Assembly (NCBI RefSeq): GCF_029854705.2 | Contig: NZ_CP139035.1 | Coordinates: 186,001 to 250,000, forward strand | Reading direction: 5' to 3' | DNA: 64,000 nucleotides | Origin: Akkermansia sp. N21116 | Lineage (GTDB): Bacteria; Verrucomicrobiota; Verrucomicrobiia; Verrucomicrobiales; Akkermansiaceae | In this document: one piece after another, positions 62,222 through 64,000 of the stretch | Position numbering within the stretch: the first letter of the stretch is position 1 | How the letters are laid out: each line of letters begins with the position of its first letter | Translations under genes and position numbers: made by a program | The notes under the pieces: model-generated | Seen by the model: the letters and a program-made list of their open reading frames with translations, nothing else | Told to the model about the DNA's origin: nothing | Databases searched by the model: none

Positions 62222-64000
62222 TTAAAGAATCAGTCCCCTATATTTTTCCATGAGGGAACGGGCAGTCTCCGTCGCATCCGGAGATTCCCGCCGAACGGGA
62301 AGTTCGTCTTGTTCCACCCATTCCTGTTCGAGATCCAAGATTTTTTGCAAACAAGACTTCTCATCAAATTCCCGGTTCTGCTCGACAGCCAGACAGACCT
62401 GGTCGATGAAATAGTTCCACCGCTTGCCGTAATAACTCTCCATCATGCCGGCAAGAGACCGGTTGGCATAGTCGTTCAAACTCTGCCCCCGCTCACCCCA
62501 TGTGGAAATCAGACACCGTGCATTCTGGCGGAAATAGGCCTGCTCCCCGGCATCCGAACTGATTCTGGAGGCATCGGAAAGCCAGCGATCCAGGGAAAAC
62601 ACAGGATGGCATGATAGCAGCAGGTTCATGTCGCGGAGAATATCGCTCATTATTTCCCCGTTTTTACGCAACGCCTCTTTATCCTTCTTCGAATACGCCT
62701 CTGCAAAACGATCCCGGACAGTGAGGAAGTAATTGCCCAGCACCTGCCTGCCAATATTCACCACGTCAAAGCCATAGGCATCCCTCCCGGTTCCTTCCGC
62801 ACTCAACATAGTCTCCCAAATGCGGAAAAGATCCTCATTTTTGTACGATATCCCCGGATTGGTCGTCCAGTTGCCGTGCCCTTTCAGGCAAGGACGGGCA
62901 TTAGTCAACGTACCTTGCCCCAGTTGGGCCGTTTTCACATAGATCCTGTCCAGCAGATCCGCCCAAGCCTTGCGAACCCGGGGATCCGCCTTGCCGGCGC
63001 GGCGATCGGCCCACGCCCGGATCCATTCGTCATCGCTCACGGGGTGGTTCCAGGCCTTCTCGAACACATATTCGTACATGAACGGGTTGACATCAAGCCC
63101 CTCGAGCGTCGAACCGAGACCGTTCATATTGGCGCCGCCGCGGGCAAAGGCATTTTCGATCCTTTTGCCCGTCTCCCGGAGATTGCCAGCCAGCATCGTA
63201 TTACCGCCGAAGTTACCCAGGTAGCACCACAAAAAGGGTTGTCCGAAATAACTTTCCGTCATCTTCCATACCTCCGTGTTCTCGGCAAAATAATCCAGAA
63301 GAATCATCCTGCCCTTCGGGACGGCGTTGACAAAAGCGTCAATGCGGGGATTCGTCCAATCCTTGCGGTCAAAATAGAACAGCCACGTCATCTGCAACCA
63401 TGTCGCCTTAGGATCGCACTGCGTCATCGTTCCATAAATTTGGCGGGCAACCCGGGCCAGATATTCGGGGTCCCAGCTCGGCGGTGTGATTTCATTGAAC
63501 GGATCTACTCCGTAGATATGATCCGTGCCGTACAGCCGTTCCTGCTCTTTCAGGAAGGCAGACTGGATTTTGGAGAAAAGGGGATCCAGCGGATCCAGGA
63601 AATAACTGCGGAATTCATCTCGGAAACCTCCCCAAGAACTCATCCTGGAAATTTTGGCATCCTTGTACAGTCTCTTCAATTCCGGCGGAACATGCCCGGC
63701 AAAAGCAGGCAGGACAGGAGTCATATTCAGAGCCCGTTCCCGGGCGACAATCTTCTTCTGCAATTCTGCCTGGTGATCCAGCCAGGAATGCGGCAAAGGC
63801 CCCCCCAACGATCGAAATTCGTCATGCGATGCCACGGAAGATGAGCCGGTCCCGTAAAATAATTGCGGATTTCCCGATCCTCCAGTCCCATCTCCCGCCA
63901 CACTTTGTACCACACAGCCTCCTGGCCCGTAATAGCCAACGGCATATTAACCCCATTCATGGCCATCCAGTCAATGAACCTTTCCCACTCATCCCACTGC
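62222..64000 (-). pseudogene. GH89 alpha-N-acetylglucosaminidase, frameshifted and cut by the window edge
   Basis: Releases terminal alpha-linked GlcNAc, as found on gastric mucin. The two frames join into one family protein: from the edge to 63800-63806 the reading is RFIDWMAMNGVNM, GQEAVW, YFTGPAHLPWHRM; after the C7/G7 run it continues as PLPHSWLDHQ, MTPVLPAFAGHVP, the acid/base region GTDHIYGVDPFNE and the nucleophile region STLEGLDVNP. Eight G would restore the frame where seven are present. The N-terminal signal region is outside the window. It is convergent with leuA. True mutation, phase variation or an assembly error cannot be told apart here. Confidence 0.85.

Overview
The window looks like chromosomal DNA of a mucin-associated Verrucomicrobiota bacterium, most likely in or near Akkermansia. 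This is inferred from a GH89 alpha-N-acetylglucosaminidase, a kelch sialic-acid mutarotase next to an MFS carrier, SHD1-domain secreted proteins, a large N-methylated pseudopilin, DUF4139 and serine-tract RHS proteins. Gene identities come from reading motifs; no database search was run.

Region 1 (0-37 kb) is a moderately GC-rich core of housekeeping and metabolic genes. It holds thiE, aroD, tilS, a phosphate acetyltransferase, a PHP-type histidinol phosphatase, the NanM/MFS pair, two tandem secreted zincins, mfd, a pseudopilin, rph, a nucleotide pyrophosphatase, hisH and a dehydratase-only hisB, prs and rplY, two small hydrolases, glcD, lepB, a squalene/phytoene synthase, pckG, an ankyrin protein, DUF4139, bioD, cdaA and an EboB/TatD-like hydrolase. 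The PHP protein can supply the phosphatase step missing from the monofunctional HisB. A 50-residue membrane peptide resembling the start of CdaR/YbbR overlaps the end of cdaA.

Region 2 (37-43 kb and 57.7-60.3 kb) carries ugd and glycosyltransferases of several families, some fused into multi-module proteins. Three otherwise unrelated transferases share a module of about 65 residues with an HPxWxD motif. One of these genes has a G9 tract just upstream of its start codon.

Region 3 (43-57.5 kb, all on the minus strand) is a 1970-residue RHS protein with a mixed-codon serine tract, followed by a very AT-rich array. The array contains three copies of one secreted family, three copies plus at least two remnants of a second, and two copies of a third. 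The first genes are spaced 11-60 nt after RHS. Composition changes inside the end of the RHS core. This is the layout of a polymorphic toxin with a recombining immunity-like array, but no toxin fold or immunity family was recognised.

Region 4 (60.3-64 kb) has leuA preceded by a promoter candidate and a 16-codon leader with six consecutive leucine codons followed by a hairpin, which looks like an attenuator. The encoded LeuA lacks the C-terminal leucine-sensing domain. The window ends in a GH89 gene split by a one-base frameshift in a G7 run.
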